Source: Rhizobium sp. Root1334
GTDB lineage: Bacteria > Pseudomonadota > Alphaproteobacteria > Rhizobiales > Rhizobiaceae
Direction of reading: 5' to 3'
NCBI RefSeq assembly: GCF_001426665.1
Contig: NZ_LMEY01000013.1
Location: forward strand, 1-55,389
Length of the DNA stretch: 55,389 nt
In this document: one piece after another, positions 54,569 to 55,389 of the stretch
Position numbering within the stretch: the stretch's first letter is position 1
How the letters are laid out: each line of letters begins with the position of its first letter
Position numbers and translations under genes: made by a program
Notes under the pieces: generated by a model
Seen by the model: the letters and a program-made list of their open reading frames with translations, nothing else
What the model was told of the DNA's origin: nothing
Databases searched by the model: none

Positions 54569-55087
54569 ATGAAAACCTTCCTGACTTTCATCGCTGCGAC
54601 AGCGCTCGCGCTTTCATCAGCAATGACAGCCTACGCACAAACTCCCGTTCCCACGGCAAACGACGCTCTTGTCAAATATGGAGAGGTCGAGGGCTGGACC
54701 GTGTACGCAAACCAGACCCGCGGTGATTGCTTGATCGTGCGTGATTTTGGTCTGGGCTCGGTGCAGATGGGTGTCACCGTAAATGAGGAGGTAGGATACC
54801 TTGGTGTATTCACCAAGGCTGATCTCGGCCTTCAGAACGCGGCCAAGTCGGAAGTCTTCGTTTCGATCGATGGCCACCTCTATGCTGGGATCGCCACCGC
54901 TACCCACGGAGAACTCAAGGGCGGATATTCTGGCGGCTACATCCTGTCGGACGACCCGAATTTCAAACGCGACCTGGCTAAGAAATATGAAATGCTCGTG
55001 TTTCCTGAAACCAAAGGAGCGTTTGCGGTCGACTTAAAAGGGACATACAAGGCAATGGCGTTGGGGGCCAAGTGCCTCAAGCATTGA
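54569..55087 (+). CDS. Secreted protein, possibly IalB-like, function unknown
   Basis: ATG 54569 follows AAAAGGGGATATCA. The 172-residue protein has a clear signal peptide (MKTFLTFIAATALALSSAMT, cut near AYA-QTP). The mature part reads VEGWTVYANQTRGDCLIVRD, then GVFTKADLGLQNA, VFVSIDGHLYAGIA and ends KGTYKAMALGAKCLKH. The GDC... and C-terminal VDLKGTYKAM...C pattern is like rhizobial IalB-related periplasmic proteins. A disulphide between Cys near 50 and near 168 is possible. The role is not known. Confidence 0.7.
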   Translation: MKTFLTFIAATALALSSAMTAYAQTPVPTANDALVKYGEVEGWTVYANQTRGDCLIVRDFGLGSVQMGVTVNEEVGYLGVFTKADLGLQNAAKSEVFVSIDGHLYAGIATATHGELKGGYSGGYILSDDPNFKRDLAKKYEMLVFPETKGAFAVDLKGTYKAMALGAKCLKH

Positions 55088-55292
55088 CCGCGTGTGAGCG
55101 TCGCCGAAAAGTAACCCACCGCGCCGCTCAGCCTGACCCAAGATTCAGCTAATCGGCGAGCGGCTGCCGCTGGCCTGGTGCCGGATGAAATGATCGAGGC
55201 AGTCTGGATTCTGGGTCGGAAAGGCCGCGAAGTGGCGCCGTGATGAAATCTGCGACAAGGGCATCCGCATTGTGAAGTCTTTTTTCAGCTTA
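55088..55292. other. Intergenic, no gene recognised
   Basis: About 205 bases separate the secreted-protein gene and the start of the IS5-like element. Short frames such as DEMIEAVWILGRKGREVAP have no supporting features. Confidence 0.35.
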
Positions 55293-55389
55293 GAGGCTGC
55301 CTCAAAAAGAGGTGGGTGATTTCAGTAGGTTATGATTCCTTCGGATTTGCAAAGATTCGATGGAGTTCACGATGGCCTGGACCAAAATC
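55293..55389 (+). mobile_element. Left end of an IS5-family element (continues outside window)
   Basis: GAGGCTGCCTCAAAAAG at 55293 resembles an IS5-type terminal repeat, preceded by TTA. At 55372 an ATG opens MAWTKI, the usual start of IS5-family transposases (MAWTEI...). Only six codons lie inside the window. Confidence 0.6.
55372..55389 (+). CDS. IS5-family transposase, first six codons (partial)
   Basis: The codons read MAWTKI, as in IS5-family transposases that start MAWTEIT. The rest lies beyond the window edge, so the call depends on this motif and the terminal repeat only. Confidence 0.5.

Noticed and set aside
1..55389. CRISPR arrays, tRNA or rRNA genes
   Set aside because: No regularly spaced repeats, no tRNA-like cloverleaf and no rRNA sequence were noticed by eye.

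Overview
The window looks like an accessory replicon, probably a megaplasmid or chromid, of a member of the Rhizobiaceae (Rhizobium/Agrobacterium/Sinorhizobium group). The signs are Aap-type general amino-acid transporter genes, an RTX-tagged GH16 glycanase like the rhizobial Ply/Exs glycanases, many FCD-type GntR regulators, dense ABC transporter operons with ATGA overlaps, a fairly high GC content and a napEFDABC operon. The genus is inferred from protein families only.

Layout. (1) 1-6125: ferric-siderophore uptake: the C-terminal part of a TonB-dependent receptor, a periplasmic binding protein, a siderophore-interacting reductase (frame-interrupted at a T7 run), two FecCD permeases and an ATPase. 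(2) 6126-8914: a patch of rearranged DNA with a 140-bp duplicate of the 3' end of a downstream amidohydrolase, an intact Prc-type tail-specific protease and a degraded IS6-family transposase. (3) 8915-27227: a catabolic island built around four amidohydrolases, a hydantoin-racemase-like protein, a flavin reductase, two paralogous GntR regulators, a dipeptide-type ABC transporter (with DppD and DppF fused by an apparent frameshift) and an Aap-like amino-acid transporter that lacks its ATPase. Shared operator-like sites suggest coordinated control. The likely substrates are cyclic ureides, hydantoins or deaminated N-heterocycles (inference). (4) 27277-28052: four tiny, well-spaced ORFs with good ribosome sites, not recognised. 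(5) 28452-35761: a 5-oxoprolinase (PxpA, fused PxpBC) cluster with a biotin carboxylase/carrier protein, a DUF1445 protein, an NRAMP-like transporter without the metal motif and a divergent GntR regulator. (6) 35967-37358: a secreted GH16 glycanase. (7) 37393-37853: a frameshifted acyl-CoA thioesterase. (8) 37984-44261: a GntR regulator, an M20 amidohydrolase, a complete polar amino-acid ABC transporter and an MBL-fold hydrolase.

(9) 44398-55389: mobile-element territory. An ISNCY-type element and an IS30 element lie 7 bp apart, then the napEFDABC operon for periplasmic nitrate reduction, then a truncated outer-membrane-protein remnant, an IS1182 element with a CTAG target duplication and a decayed transposase, a secreted small protein gene, and the start of an IS5-type element at the right edge.

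Several genes carry single-base disruptions (reductase, DppD, thioesterase, two transposases). This is either real decay or base-calling error and affects how the window should be read.
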